NCBI GenBank assembly: GCA_019775845.1
Contig: JADQAV010000025.1
Location: forward strand, 372,001 to 436,000
DNA from: Myrmaecium sp. VS I D KN 1
Lineage: Eukaryota > Ascomycota > Dothideomycetes > Valsariales > Valsariaceae
DNA length: 64,000 nucleotides
Direction of reading: 5' to 3'
The position numbers and the translations under genes are program-made. The number at the start of each line of letters is the position of its first letter. Within the stretch, counting starts at the first letter, position 1. Of this stretch, positions 1 to 11,105 are shown in pieces. The notes below the pieces were generated by a model. It was not told where the DNA came from. It searched no databases and saw only the letters and a list, made by a program, of their open reading frames with translations.

Positions 1-387
1 TCCATCTATTCAGTGCGCTGGGCGAAGAAAGAAAAGAAACGCCAGCAACAACAGCAGCAACAAGAAAACCAACAGCAAAATGGGACCGATAGCCCGTCCA
101 CCACCCCTGTGGGCCACGCTTCTGCTTCTGCGACGCAAGCTGCGGCGGCGGCTGCGGCGGCGGCGGCGCAAGCGATGCCCCCACCGCCGCCTCCGTCGCT
201 TCAGCAGCAGCAGCAGACTCAGCAGACCCTTTCGTCTCCGACGGGGGTTTCGAGGAGTAGTCCTGTGACGGGGGTGGGACAGGGGATGGGGCAAGGGACG
301 CTGGGGCAAGGGTCAGGTTCGGGGCAGGGGCAGGGTCAAGGGCAAGGCGCGATGGGGCAGGGGGAGGGGGATCGGATGGTGTCGTGA
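1..387 (+). CDS. C-terminal end of an unrecognised low-complexity protein (5' truncated by window)
   Basis: The frame is open from the first base and ends at a TGA at 385-387, so the gene begins upstream of the window. The first visible residues (S-I-Y-S-V-R-W-A-K-K-E-K-K-R) look like the end of a folded or basic region. What follows is pure low complexity: a poly-Gln run, a poly-Ala run of about ten residues, a Pro-rich stretch, then Gly-Gln dipeptide repeats to the stop. Such tails are common in fungal transcription and RNA-processing proteins, but no domain is visible and I do not name a function. The composition could support an overlapping frame on either strand, but only this frame runs cleanly off the window edge. 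Confidence 0.5.
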   Translation, partial: SIYSVRWAKKEKKRQQQQQQQENQQQNGTDSPSTTPVGHASASATQAAAAAAAAAAQAMPPPPPPSLQQQQQTQQTLSSPTGVSRSSPVTGVGQGMGQGTLGQGSGSGQGQGQGQGAMGQGEGDRMVS

Positions 388-1393
388 TGATGATATGATG
401 GGGTTTGAGGGGGGCTTTTGGGGGTGGCGGAGGTTGAGGTGAGGGTGTGGGAGTAGGTGGGGGAGAGGTTGGGGGGAGGGGGAATAGAGGGAGGTAGATA
501 TGGGCTGGGGGGTGAAAGGTGAACGATCACCTGTTTTTGATTATTCTTTCTTGATATACACAGATACACATATAACGTATTACATTCAGATTTTCTTAGA
601 TATGGATATCCATCCATGCACACACAGCCCGATATCAGGAGATAAAGCTATACATCTCGGAACGAGCTCGAGGTGACGCACGGTTCGAGGGTTTGGGGGC
701 GAGGCGGGATGTGTGAAGTATAGCTTATACTTAGCGAAGTGGGCGTGAGATACGGTAGAAAGTAGAGGGGTTATGCTGTAGCAGTGTGGCAGTGCGAAAT
801 GGTATGCCGTGCTACGGCTGGTTGGCACCGATGGAGAAAGAGCAGAGCAGAGCAGGTCTGTTTCCGTCTGCGGTGAATGGATGATAGATGGACAGACTCG
901 TTCGCTCCTTCCTTTCTTCCTTCATCCGTTCATGTATACCTACATACTTACGGAAAGCTCGAAAACCCGCACGCTCACCCGCTATATGATAAGGTGTCCC
1001 GCCATCCCGCCTTCCCGTCCTGCATTTCTCGCCATCCCGCCTTCTCGCCGTCTACAGTAGGTAGCCTTATAGCCATCTTGCCTCGCACAAGGGTCGTCGA
1101 TGCTGTACATATATACTGTACTGAATTAGTACATACAATACCTATTGATCTACGAACCTCATCTACAGTACCTCATCTCTTGTAGGCGATCGCAGGCTCC
1201 TGCTCGTGTTCGTGTTTATTCCACGCTCTTCCTTCTCCGCGTTGGTCACGCCATTCACACTCCCTAAGGATATTTCGTATCCCCTCCGTCCTTCTCCTGC
1301 TTCAGCTCGCTTCACTCACCCCACCCATCCCATATAACATATACACAACACACACACACCCAAACCCCCACTACCCTCCCAGACCAAACCATA
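388..1393. other. Intergenic region, no gene seen
   Basis: About 1 kb between the 3' ends of two convergent genes. It contains G-rich and then C/T-rich low-complexity DNA and a short CA-repeat near 1347-1360. Open frames here lack any recognisable composition or splice context. Confidence 0.5.
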
Positions 1394-2921
1394 TCAATCC
1401 CTCATCTCCTGATCCCCATCCTCATCCTTCCTTCCCTCCTCCTCCTCCTCCTCTCCCACATTTCCACCTCCATCACCACCATCACCTCCCTCACCCTTCC
1501 CCGTCCCCCTTCCCACACCCCCAATACCACTTCCCGGTGGCTGCGGACCTACATCCTCATCGCCAATCTCCAGCGGTCCCGTAGCATGCGCGACCGGTCG
1601 ACCTGCCGCATCCTCTGCGGCCTCTCGTGCGCGCGCGTCGTCCGCTGTGGGCGGGCCGGCTTCGCTCGGTCCTGAACTGAGGATGCTGGCGGGCACCACG
1701 CCGGCTTCTTGTTCCTGCCGGAGGAGTTCGCCTTGGGTGACGGCGCCGGAGGGACGGGGGTCCACGGTTGTTGCCGTCGATGATGTCGACGTTGATGTGG
1801 TTTCCGGGTGAGCGTCGTCGGGGTTGGGGTCGGGATCGTTGCCGCGGGAGGGAGAGGGGTTGTAGAGGCTGGCGTTATCGTTGTTCGCGGAGGAAGAGGT
1901 GGTGGTAGTAGTGGTAGTGGTCATGACGCCGTTGACGACGGAGACGGTCTCGACGCGACCGCTGCCGTGCGGCCCGTCGATCATCTCGGTGGACTCGGAG
2001 ACGAGTTCGGAGGAGGGCGCAGGATTGCTGGTATTGCTGGAGGGGGGACGCATCAACCACGGGATCGGAGTGAGGAGGGCGCCGCCGAGGGATTCGTCGC
2101 TGCCGAGGGAGGCGCTGGGGTTGGCGCCGGCGCCGTTGGTGAGGGGGAGGCCGTGGTTGTTGTTGCCGCCACCAGGCAGGATGGAGGCCGGAAGGGGAAA
2201 GAGCGCGGCGCTACTCGTGACGTGGACGACGCGGTCGAGGGCGTTGAGGTACTGGGGGAGGTGCTTGTAGTGGGCGCGCGGCCGCAGGACGAGTTCGGCG
2301 AGTCGCTGGAGGGTGTGAGGTGGTTTGGTAGGGAAGTTGACCGTCAGTGCCCGGCGGAGGGACTGGTAGAAGGCGACGGTGTCGGGTGGGATGCGGGCGG
2401 TCAGGGTGTGGTTGGGGGAGGCGATGTGATCGAACGTCGGCACCGGAGGGCGGGAGGAAGGTGGCGGGGTGGACGGAGCGTCCGTTTGTTCGTCCGCTGC
2501 TGCTGCAGTGGCGGCGGAGGGAGGATTCTCGTCATCGACATGATCACGTTGGAGCGGGGTGGACGGGACGACCGGCGGTTGCGGGAGCTCGGAGGTGGGG
2601 ATGGGAGGTTTAGGGAATTCGTGGATGATCTGACGGGAGGTTAGGAGAGGTGCGAGAGGTAGTTAGAATGTGTGTCGTGAGGCTATACCTGATCGAGGCG
2701 GTTAAGGATGGTGTCGAGTACGCGCGGCCACTCGTCGCTATCTGTCCGTCAGTATGGAGTCGTTTCGCCAGAGGGGAGATTGGATGAGGCGTACATGTTG
2801 TAAGAGCCGTCTCGGGCGGCATTCTCTAGTAATTGCTCGCCTGAGGTGAAGTCAGTCGGGACTGTGAGAAAGGGAGGAGGAGAGTAGAGGAGGAGAAGGG
2901 TTTGGACTGACCGGTCAACAT
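1394..2921 (-). CDS. Serine/threonine-protein phosphatase 4 regulatory subunit 2 (PPP4R2/Psy4-like)
   Basis: Regulatory subunit of protein phosphatase 4, a nuclear PP2A-like phosphatase acting in DNA-damage recovery. Four exons are read on the minus strand. Exon 1 is a few codons from the ATG at 2921-2919 (M-L-T-G). Introns then end near 2840, near 2736 (acceptor ATAG) and at 2630, the last spanning 2688-2630. The joined N-terminus reads G-E-Q-L-L-E-N-A-A-R-D-G-S-Y-N-I-D-E-W-P-R-V-L-D-T-I-L-N-R-L-D-Q, the signature of the family's first helices. The conserved part continues through V-P-T-F-D-H-I and the helix around L-Q-R-L-A-E-L-V-L-R-P near 2290-2440. The last 220 or so residues are acidic, Ser/Thr- and Gly-rich and probably disordered. 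The gene converges with the truncated one at the window start. Confidence 0.8.
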
Positions 2922-3429
2922 GGTGGGCGAGGCGAAGAAGGGTATCTCGGTGGTTGGGCCTGGTGTTGAAGTGACGGCCGACCTTCACGCATCACGGCTG
3001 CTCCGCGACTTGGCGCGTGCGGAAATAAAAGCCTCAGGCAGTCAGGCAACTCCGCTATCCATCCAGACGTGCCATTCGACGGACTGGCACCTCAGCTCAA
3101 TGGACATGAAGGGCCGGGCGAGTGTCGTTGCGTTCACCGGGTAGATGATTACAGTCAATATTTACAACTTTTTTTGGCCTCGATGCTCCCCTTGTTCCTG
3201 AATTAGCGACCCACCGGCCCGTTTCCCCCCTTCCCAGGGAGAAGCTCGCCGCACGCCGCACGCCGCGCGCCGCGCCGTGGGTTCGAGACGCTCCTCTCCT
3301 CCTGCTTGCCTTGGCCGTTTCACCCACGGTGAGCGACACCGTTCCCAGCAAGAAGCATCGGGTGTGACCGGTTTGCTCTCCCCAGATGATGCTTCACAGC
3401 CACGTTTGGTCGCGGCAATCCCTGCGCAT

Positions 3430-3461
3430 CAGATGCCATGCGATGCAATGCGATGCGATGC
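3430..3461. repeat. Short tandem repeat of ATGCG-type pentamer
   Basis: Near-perfect head-to-tail copies of a 5-bp unit (gatgc/atgcg, one copy as atgca) in the promoter region of two divergent genes. It is short and probably a simple microsatellite. Confidence 0.6.
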
Positions 3462-4200
3462 GCCCTACAGGGCAATGGGGAGGGCTGTGGAGATGGACTA
3501 CCTGCTGTGGTAGTTCACCGCCGTGTGGATGGATCTTGGACTCCGAACCGTGGGGCCCGCCCAGCTAAGGTCAGCCTTGAGGCGGAGGGAGCCGATGGTT
3601 AGAGAGCCAAGCTCCAAAGGTCCACTCTACTCAAACTCCGCCAGTTGATCGATCGGAACAGGCGGATCCAGCAGGCCAGCAGCCAGCAGGCAATCAGTCG
3701 GAGTCGGTCGTATAGAATGCATTCTCATCAGAATCCCCTTCAAAGATAATGTAGTAGACAAATGAATGCTCGGTGACCGCCCAACATCCTCCCCTGCCCC
3801 AGGTATCCAGTCCTGCTCCTTTGTGTCTGTTGGAACTCCTCCCTGTTCCATAAATACTTCTCGACCGAAAACTTATGTGCGGCATTGCATCTGGCCAAGT
3901 TGACTGATCCAATCGTTCTTCGTCGGCCATTGATCAACCACTCCGTCGCCGTCTCGCGTCGGCCGCTAGATAAAATAGTCACTGCAGATCGGCCGGTTCC
4001 CTGAAAAGTGGCCTGTGGCTGGAGTAAGGAGTCCCGTCCCTTAAGGATTCGTACCTGAGGCACGCACTTTCTCTATTTACCGGCACGAACGGGACCCTTT
4101 GTTTTCGTCTTCGTGCTAGTGCCTTAGGTTCTCCACGCCCTGTCCCTCCCTCGCGCTCGCCCAGGCCGAAGAAAGAGCACCGAAACGAGGTGTGCACCTC

Positions 4201-4242
4201 CACCTGCCTGCACCTGCACCTGCACCTGCAACCTGCACCTGG
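4201..4242. repeat. CACCTG hexamer tandem repeat
   Basis: Several consecutive or nearly consecutive copies of CACCTG, with one interruption (CAACCTG). The unit matches the E-box consensus CANNTG. It lies about 700 bp upstream of the UPF0658 start codon. Confidence 0.65.
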
Positions 4243-4924
4243 GCACACCCGCCTCGACGGTTCATCCTTTTCCTTGTCCAACCAACCACCACGCGAAAAA
4301 CCTCCTTCCTCTTCCCCCAGCCGACCTCCACCTCCTCCCCTCCTCGATTCACGACCACCTTCCTGCTGCCGCGCCTCCTTCTCGAACCTACCTAAGGTAC
4401 CTACCTGCCTCTCCTCGACCCTCCACGCCCCCCTCCCCCCGGACGATCGTTACATCAGCCTCGCTCTCCCTCCTGTTCTGCGTCGCCCATCTATCGTTTG
4501 GCCAGGACTTTCCTCCGTCAGCATACGACGACCTTCGAAGCATCTCCACGCATACATGTTATAACCAAAGCGCAACATTGTTCACTGCAATAATCAAGGC
4601 TGCCCGAACACACCACTCCTCGCGACCTTCATCGGCTTGTCGTCCTTCGCCAACCGACCACGCCCGTTTGCTTGCAACGTTACGCCGAGGCGGGCCTGGG
4701 TCATCCTTCAGCTCACGACCACGCGCTGGGACCCCCCACCTTTCACATTCTTTCTCACGCACATCCTCCGCAATCGTTCCGTCGGCCGCCACGCCGCGGC
4801 TGAGACCGTCACTATTTCACTCTACGGGTCGCGAGCATCCCTCCTGGGGGAGCAACTCAACCTGGGTTACTATCAAAGGGAGGGGTTCTCCACAAACCAG
4901 GCCGGGTACCGGCCTTCCACATCC

Positions 4925-6117
4925 ATGGTCTACAAACCGAACTCCGTCTGGACGTGGTCCTTCCTGCTGGTCACGCTGATCCAGACGGTCATTGGACTGG
5001 CATTAGAAGCGTACGTGGGCGCGACAGCAATCGCGCGACGCGATGAACGTTGGATCGGGCAAATGACTGACATCTTCGCAGATACGTCTTCGGTCGGTTC
5101 GAAGCCAGCATACATGGCCAGGCGAGCACACATACCGAGTCGCGCACGATACCGACGTACCTGTCCGTGTTCATGTTCGGCTATATCTATCAAATGATCC
5201 TCGTCTACGATGCGTTACGCCTCAAGAACACCATTCAGGTTATCGGCCTGTGTCTGTACAACATTGGCATCCTTGTCTACGCGGCCATCCAGATGGACCA
5301 GATCCACGATGCGGTCATTTTCCTCGCCAATCAGAACGAGATCAACTCCGATTATTGGGAGAACGTCAAGCCCATGCTCATCACGCTGCCGGTCCTCATG
5401 GCGTTGGGGACCACATTGATGGCGTTCATCGCGTGGAAGCTGTACGACGAATTTGCTTGGACGATATATAAGCACATCAGTGCCGACCTCAGGATGAAGC
5501 GGAGATATTTGACCTTCCAGGTACGTCATTTTGATCGCTATTGGCAGCGCCATCGGCCTAATCGTGTCGCAGATTTACATTGCGCTGCTGAAGTTCGATT
5601 TCTTCTTCTTCCTTGGATTCACCGTGCAGTTTCTGGTCGTCGTCGTGAATACGTCCGACGCCGAGTTCTACCTCACCATCGCGGCCGTTCCCATCACCGT
5701 CATCCTGCTGCTGCTCGCAGCATTTTGGACGCGCAAAGAGAGCGTGCCGGGCATGATTTGCATCATTGTACGTAGCAGACTTCCACGTGCCATCCGCGCC
5801 GATCTAACCTTCTCCACCAGGTCGTCTACTTTGCCGGTCTCGCATACTTCCTGTTCAAGCTGGTACGCATGTACGGCAACAACTCGCGAGCGAGCGACTA
5901 CCTGCCCGCCCGGCGCCCGCTGAGCGCCTTCGCCGTCATCACCATCCTGCTGCTCCTGGTCACGATCGTGGTCGCGTGCATGTGCACGCACAACTTCAAC
6001 AAGGGCCTCAAGCCGCACATCACGAAACGGAAGGTGCCGGACCTGGACGACAAGACGTACCAGACCGAAATGCCCGCGCTGGCTGGACCGGCGCCGACCC
6101 GGATGACGATCGATTGA
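4925..6117 (+). CDS. UPF0658 Golgi apparatus membrane protein
   Basis: Multi-pass membrane protein of the fungal UPF0658 family, reported at the Golgi in fission yeast; biochemical role unknown. Exons are 4925-5010, 5082-5520, 5573-5767 and 5821-6117, giving 338 aa with all phases consistent. The first residues M-V-Y-K-P-N-S-V-W-T-W lead straight into membrane segment 1, and the first splice restores A-L-E-A-Y-V-F-G-R-F. Seven or so hydrophobic segments follow, among them one around F-M-F-G-Y-I-Y-Q-M-I and the aromatic stretch K-F-D-F-F-F-F-L-G-F-T-V-Q-F typical of the family. The tail is hydrophilic (H-I-T-K-R-K-V-P-D-L-D-D-K). The second intron could be read through partly in frame, but splicing to I-Y-I-A-L-L-K matches the family better. 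Upstream in-frame ATGs are not used because that part has no family-like sequence. Confidence 0.85.
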
Positions 6118-7450
6118 ACATGTTGCGTTTGCCTCTTGCCGCTCATCGTGGAGCTTCACTGCGTTTCTTCTTCTTTTTTTCCTTCCACATCTTGCTTTTT
6201 TGCCTCCCCCGATTGCGCAGGATGTCCGTATCATGCATAGAAGAAGACCGATATACCACACCCATCCACACAACCACCCACGCGGACCTGCGCGCGCGCA
6301 GACACAGAAACGAGGACGTCGGTTGTCCACTGGCGGCTGACTGCTTTGGGTCCGCATTACGCAGGCAGAGCGTGACGACTACTTTCCGGTAGTCTGTCCA
6401 GCGCCGCGCTGCCAGAGTGATGGCACTCGGATACGGAAGGGTGGGAACATGGCGTTTTTCATTTTCTCTCTTCTTTTCCCTTTTCCCTTTGATAATTCCT
6501 CGCTTTCTCTTCTGTTTTGCTTTACTTGGACCTCTTGACACTATGGGTGGGAAAAGGGGCTTTTTTCTTCTTTCTTTCCTTTGTCTTTGATGGGGCAGGT
6601 GGTGGCGGGTGTCGGAGACCACCTACCTTGGGGCGTTTTCTTTTTTCTTTTTTCTGGGGGGTTTGGGGATGCCGGCCGGATGCCGAGATGGACATCCTCG
6701 TTTGCACCGCGAGTGGACTGGACTGGATGGGATCGGAGGGCGGGCATGATTGGGGAAGTGTTGAAGGGGGGAAGATATACGGTTCTGATGCGGAGGAGCA
6801 TCGGGATGAGTGATAAGGGGGTATTGATGGGAGAAGGGAAGGGGGTGAAGCGGAGTGGAAGGAGGGCAGCCCCCCTCTGGTCCAGTCCAGTCCGCGATTT
6901 TGGATGTTTTCCTTCCCTTCTCTCTCCCGGAGGGGTTTCTTTTTTTCTTTTTCTTTTTTTTTTTTTTTTCTTTTGGGTCCTTGTAGTTACCGTACCTAGT
7001 GATATCCCACATCCAATCCGAAATCCCAATCCCGATTTTAAATGTCGAATCCTATGATTTTGCCGTTGATATCTCTTTGTTTTCCTCCTTGTGGATGTTT
7101 GGTGGGCGTGGTGTGGTGGTTCGGGTGCTGTGAGGCTGTGTCTACGGGGCTGTGTTGGGGTCGGCCCTATAGCTTATAGTCTATTTACCACTAACTATTA
7201 ACCTTACCGTTGACGACGTCCAACCATATCGACTATCGAATCTTGATTCTTCCTCTTTTTCCTCTTCCTCCTCATTCTTTTCATTCTGACTCTCCGACGA
7301 CGCTGTTGAACGGTTGTGTTTTCTTTGACCTGCGCGTGTCAGTTGGACCTTGCTGACGGCGTCATCCTCGTTCCTACCACATAGATCTACCTACCCCTCC
7401 GCCTATAACTCCATCAATCAGCAGTCACCGACATCGCCATCATCACCACC
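6118..7450. other. Intergenic region with long poly-T tract
   Basis: 1.3 kb between two co-directional genes. It is T-rich on the + strand with a near-pure T tract at about 6930-6974. From about 7200 on, C/T-rich DNA resembles the 5' leader of the next gene. I see no gene. Confidence 0.5.
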
Positions 7451-8599
7451 ATGTCCCGCAACGAAGAAAGAGAAACGTACCTCCCCCCACCAGGGCCGCC
7501 GCCGTCTTACTACGAGCGGCAAGAACAGCAGCAGCAGCAACACCGCTCCGCCGCGCAAGAAGCATCCTCAGAGCCACCCGGCCCCCCACCCTCCTACCGT
7601 CAACAGCAACAGCAACACCACGACCTACTCTCCGAATCCTACGCACCACCCCCAGGGCCCCCACCCTCCACCCACAACCAAAACAAACCCAACAACAACG
7701 ACGCAGAACCCACCACCTCGCACCCCTGGACACTCATCCCCGACACCGCCCTGCTGCCCCCACCGCCCGCGCTCCCCCACACCCTAAGCCCAACAGCCAA
7801 CGCCTCCGCCACCGCCGGCACCGCCGCCTACCACTGGACACTGGCGCACCCCTTACTCCCCCCGCAACCCCTCACCCCGGCCCAGCACGCCGCCATCCAA
7901 CCCACCCACGGCGCCGTCGTGCTCCGCGCTCCCCCACCCCCGACCTTCACCGGCGATCTCCGTCCCGGCCGCGCCCCGGGACGCTGGCACCTCCGCACCC
8001 TCGGCGCCCGGCGGCAGCCGGACGCCTGCCTCACGAGCGCGCTGCCGCTGTACGCCGCGTTGCACGACTCGCCCCTGCTCCTCCGCGGCGGCGGCGGGGC
8101 GCCAAGGGAGAAAACGATCTACTTCGAACTGCAGCCCCGCCGCCTGCGGGGCGAGGCGGGAATCGCGATCGGCTTCCTCGCGCCGCCGTACCCGGCGTGG
8201 CGGCTGCCGGGCTGGCAGCGGGGGAGCCTGGCGGTGCACGGCGATGATGGACGCCGGTATGTGAACGATACGTTTGGTGGGGTGGATTGCGTGGCGCCGT
8301 GGCGGGAGGGGGAGAGGGTGGGGTTGGGGATGCGGTTTGTGCTTGCTGCGGAGGGGAGGGCGGAGGGGGAGGGGGAGGTGCGACCGCCCGCCTACACTGA
8401 CCTGGCGGTCGAGGTGTTTTTTACGCGGAATGGCAGGGTCGCGTGTCGGTGGGATGGCCGGGAGGAGCTGGACGCGCGCTGTTTGGGGGGGCATGAGGGC
8501 CTCCTGGGGGAGTGCGACATCTTCGCCGCGGTAGGCGTGTATGGTGAGGTGGAGGCGGAGGTCTTTTTTCGGAGGGAGGATTGGGTTTTTAAACCTTAG
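7451..8599 (+). CDS. SPRY-domain protein with PPxY motifs (Ear1/Ssh4-like ubiquitin-ligase adaptor candidate)
   Basis: Single-exon 382-aa protein. The N-terminus is Gln/Pro-rich and carries two P-P-S-Y motifs (residues about 17-20 and 46-49) in the repeated context P-P-G-P-P-P-S-Y. A third copy near residue 70 has lost the Tyr (P-P-S-T). P-P-x-Y is the WW-domain ligand used by adaptors of Rsp5/Nedd4 ligases. Residues about 220-380 resemble a SPRY domain of the Ear1/Ssh4 type: I-Y-F-E-L, A-I-G-F-L-A-P-P-Y-P, R-L-P-G-W, H-G-D-D-G-R-R-Y-V-N-D, then V-F-F-T-R-N-G and A-V-G-V-Y. Yeast Ear1 and Ssh4 have these two parts plus a membrane segment; no N-terminal hydrophobic segment is visible here, so this one looks soluble. 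Adaptor function is an inference. Confidence 0.7.
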   Translation: MSRNEERETYLPPPGPPPSYYERQEQQQQQHRSAAQEASSEPPGPPPSYRQQQQQHHDLLSESYAPPPGPPPSTHNQNKPNNNDAEPTTSHPWTLIPDTALLPPPPALPHTLSPTANASATAGTAAYHWTLAHPLLPPQPLTPAQHAAIQPTHGAVVLRAPPPPTFTGDLRPGRAPGRWHLRTLGARRQPDACLTSALPLYAALHDSPLLLRGGGGAPREKTIYFELQPRRLRGEAGIAIGFLAPPYPAWRLPGWQRGSLAVHGDDGRRYVNDTFGGVDCVAPWREGERVGLGMRFVLAAEGRAEGEGEVRPPAYTDLAVEVFFTRNGRVACRWDGREELDARCLGGHEGLLGECDIFAAVGVYGEVEAEVFFRREDWVFKP

Positions 8600-8856
8600 G
8601 TAGGGTGGGTGCTGGAGGGAGGGGGATTGGTAGCTTATGTATTGGAAGTCTCGTAAGTACGGCTCGGGATGGAATGCCACTGCTTCTTTCCTTCCATTCT
8701 TGCTTGCTTTCGCGTGTGGAAGGGGGAGAGAGGAAGAATATGGCACGAAAAAGAAGAGACAAGAAAACCGAAAGCTGTAACAGCGCAACAAAGGGAGAGA
8801 AAAGAAGAAAAAAACACCCTGAGAGTAAAGTAGTAGGAGTCATCCAAAAAAGAAAT

Positions 8857-10412
8857 TTAAACCAAAACCCTCGACTCCCCCCGTCCACAGACGCGTAGCC
8901 CCAACCTCCTCTTCTCCTCCTCATCTTGCTCCCCTTTTCGCTCCACCTCCGCATTATCCACCTGCTCCACCTCCCCATCCCCCATCTCCTCCACTTCCCC
9001 CCGCCCTCGCGCTCGTGTACGAGTGACCCCCCACCCAATCCAAGCCCCCAGGCCTCTCCACCCCCACCACCACCCACCCTCCCCCCTTTCTCGTCGCCGC
9101 CGTCGCTGCAGTTCTCTAGGCCCAACGATCCAATACCGCGCGTTCAACAGGCGTTGTACACGCAAAGCATTGCCCGTGGGATGATGGGGGTCATGATACG
9201 CGTCGTCGATGAACGCGAGGGGGCGCACGCGGCCGAGGGATGCGGTAAGGGTGTGGTGTAGCTCTGCAGGCTGTGGTTGCGCTTCGGTTGAACCTGAGAG
9301 TGGGGAGGAGGATGTGGGGGAGGAGGGCGAGGGGGGACGGTAGATGACGACTTCTGCGCTGTCTTCTTCTTCGTCGTCTGCTCTGTTGGTAGGCGGGTTG
9401 GGGGACTGGAAGAAGAGGAAGAGCAGCGGCGGTTCGCTGTTACCGCCGCCATCGTCTTTTTCTTCTGGTTGGTGCGTGGGAGCCGATGATGACGAGGGCG
9501 AAGGATAGAGACATGCGAGACCGAGCCACTCTGGCAGTGGAGGTAGGGCGTAGGCGGATCGCCAGTCGAGGAGGCGTGTGGTGGTGTGGTGGTGGTGGTG
9601 AGGGAGGGAGGAGGAGGACGACGGAAGAGGGAGGCGGGGCAGCGGGTGCAGGCTGCGGAAGTGAGAGAGCGCGTGGAGGTGGGGGAGGGTTTGCTGGTGG
9701 TTCCGGCCGGTTGGTGGTTAGCAAAAAGGGATATGGATATTGAGGAAAGCAGGTGACATACCTCCGTCCCAAAAACAACAGCATCAGGATGCACGCCCCG
9801 CAGCCGGCTTAACATCATCCCCTCCTCATCCCCCTCATCGCCCAAACCCGGCACTACAACCGCATCCACATACCGTTCCTCCTCCGCCTCATCCTCATCC
9901 TCCTCCTCATCCCCCTCAAACCCCCCAACAACCCTCTCCACCCCCCGCGCCAACTTCTCCACCTCCTTCCCCCACCCCTCCCCCTCCTCCGCTCCTCCGC
10001 AACCGCCACCCCCACCCACAAGCAAAACACCATACATCACCCTCCGCCTCCCCGTCCCCGCCCTCACGCCGCTCCGTCGCCGCCACCGTCGTCGCGCGGC
10101 CGCCGGCCGCGGGAGCTGGAGGAGCCATGTGCATCCCTCGCCCTCCTCCTCCTCATCTTCTCCATCGCCCGTCGTTACCGACGCAAAGCGATCCGGCAGC
10201 CGGTGCAGGATGGGCCGCGGGGCTGGCGGATCGGCGTCGGTGACAGCGTCGGCGGCTGTCGCAGGAGGAGGAGTGGATGATACGAAGAGCGCGCGTCGGA
10301 CGGCGGTGTGGAGTTCGGCGTGGAGTTGGGCGGCGGCGGGATCTGGGTCTGAGTTGGAAGCGTGGTCGGTGGGGGAGGAGGAGGAGGGGGAGTGCTTGGT
10401 GGTGAACGCCAT
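8857..10412 (-). CDS. Unrecognised acidic low-complexity protein, two exons
   Basis: Exon 1 is 10412-9762, starting M-A-F-T-T-K-H. The intron is 9761-9694, with donor GTATGT, a branch-like GCTAAC and acceptor CAG. Exon 2 is 9693-8857. Both phases fit and the product is about 495 aa. The splice joins D-A-V-V-F-G-T-E to Q-T-L-P-H-L-H-A-L, and later come R-L-L-D-W-R-S-A-Y-A-L-P-P-L-P-E-W-L-G and L-A-F-I-D-D-A-Y-H-D-P-H-H, which look like real protein. A Glu/Asp-rich stretch lies around residues 165-185, Ser/Pro runs in the middle, and the tail is Arg/Glu-rich. I recognise no family. A downstream acceptor at 9653 would give other frames but loses this coherent sequence. The gene converges with the SPRY gene. 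Confidence 0.55.
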
Positions 10413-11105
10413 TTTGGGGGGTTTGGGGCGTCCTGGGTGAGGTCTGCGTTTTTCGCCTGGGGTTTCGGATGTGTTGTATGTGTGTCTCTAGATGTCGATG
10501 TGTGCGGTTCAATCGGGTGATGGCGGTCCTCCTGCTTTGTTTCTTCTTTTTTTCCTTCCGATCCTCTCTTAATCTTCTTCTCCTCCCTTTCCCTCTCCAC
10601 GTCCTTCCTTTCACGAGTTCAATCTGTTCTTCTTCTAAGCTCGTAGGTGGAGGAAGCCGCGGGCATTTCGCTCAGCAAAGTAGAGGAGAGTAGTAGCCCC
10701 CGGCGAGCAATAAGCGGAGGGTATTCAAGACCGCAGGCGGTTGTTGTTATTAGTATTGTTGTTTGTTGACGTTGACGTTGTGCACGTTGTCAAGGGACGA
10801 AGAGAAGAGGCGACGAGCTCAGCGGGAGCTATGACCTCCGCGGCGAAAAAAATATGGGGTCCGCCTTCCCCATACCTTATGCGCACCCCACCACCACCAA
10901 TTCTCCAGTTCGGTAAGGCTGACGGTGAGGCTTCGAGCAAGCAATCACTTTAGTACACATGAAATAATATTACCAAATATGGTACCTCTTGATAAGATAT
11001 TTATCTCTTTATCTCTCCTCCGGATGATCCAATCTCATCCGGAAACCGAATAAATGCATAAGTATTACGCTAACAATATATACCCCCTCCGCCTCTTCGC
11101 TCCTC
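10413..11105. other. Intergenic region, no gene seen
   Basis: About 700 bp. T- and GT-rich simple sequence lies near 10740-10790. An AT-richer segment at about 10950-11090 is probably the 3' trailer of the GH31 gene on the minus strand. Confidence 0.45.

Larger units (their letters stand above)
2922..4924. other. Intergenic region between divergent genes
   Basis: About 2 kb separating the divergent PPP4R2-like and UPF0658 genes, so it should hold both promoters. It contains a pentamer repeat near 3431-3461 and a CACCTG repeat near 4201-4242, then C/T-rich DNA towards 4900 that resembles fungal 5' leaders. No coding frame is convincing. Confidence 0.5.

Noticed and set aside
1808-2644. 278-codon + strand frame opposite the PPP4R2-like gene
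   Set aside because: Gly/Val/Arg-rich antisense shadow; the minus strand shows the family signature and proper splice sites.
9144-9761. Unspliced reading of the minus-strand gene to a stop at 9144, and splicing at the acceptor at 9653
   Set aside because: Both give Pro/Ser/His-rich nonsense, while the acceptor at 9694 with an upstream GCTAAC gives a coherent protein.
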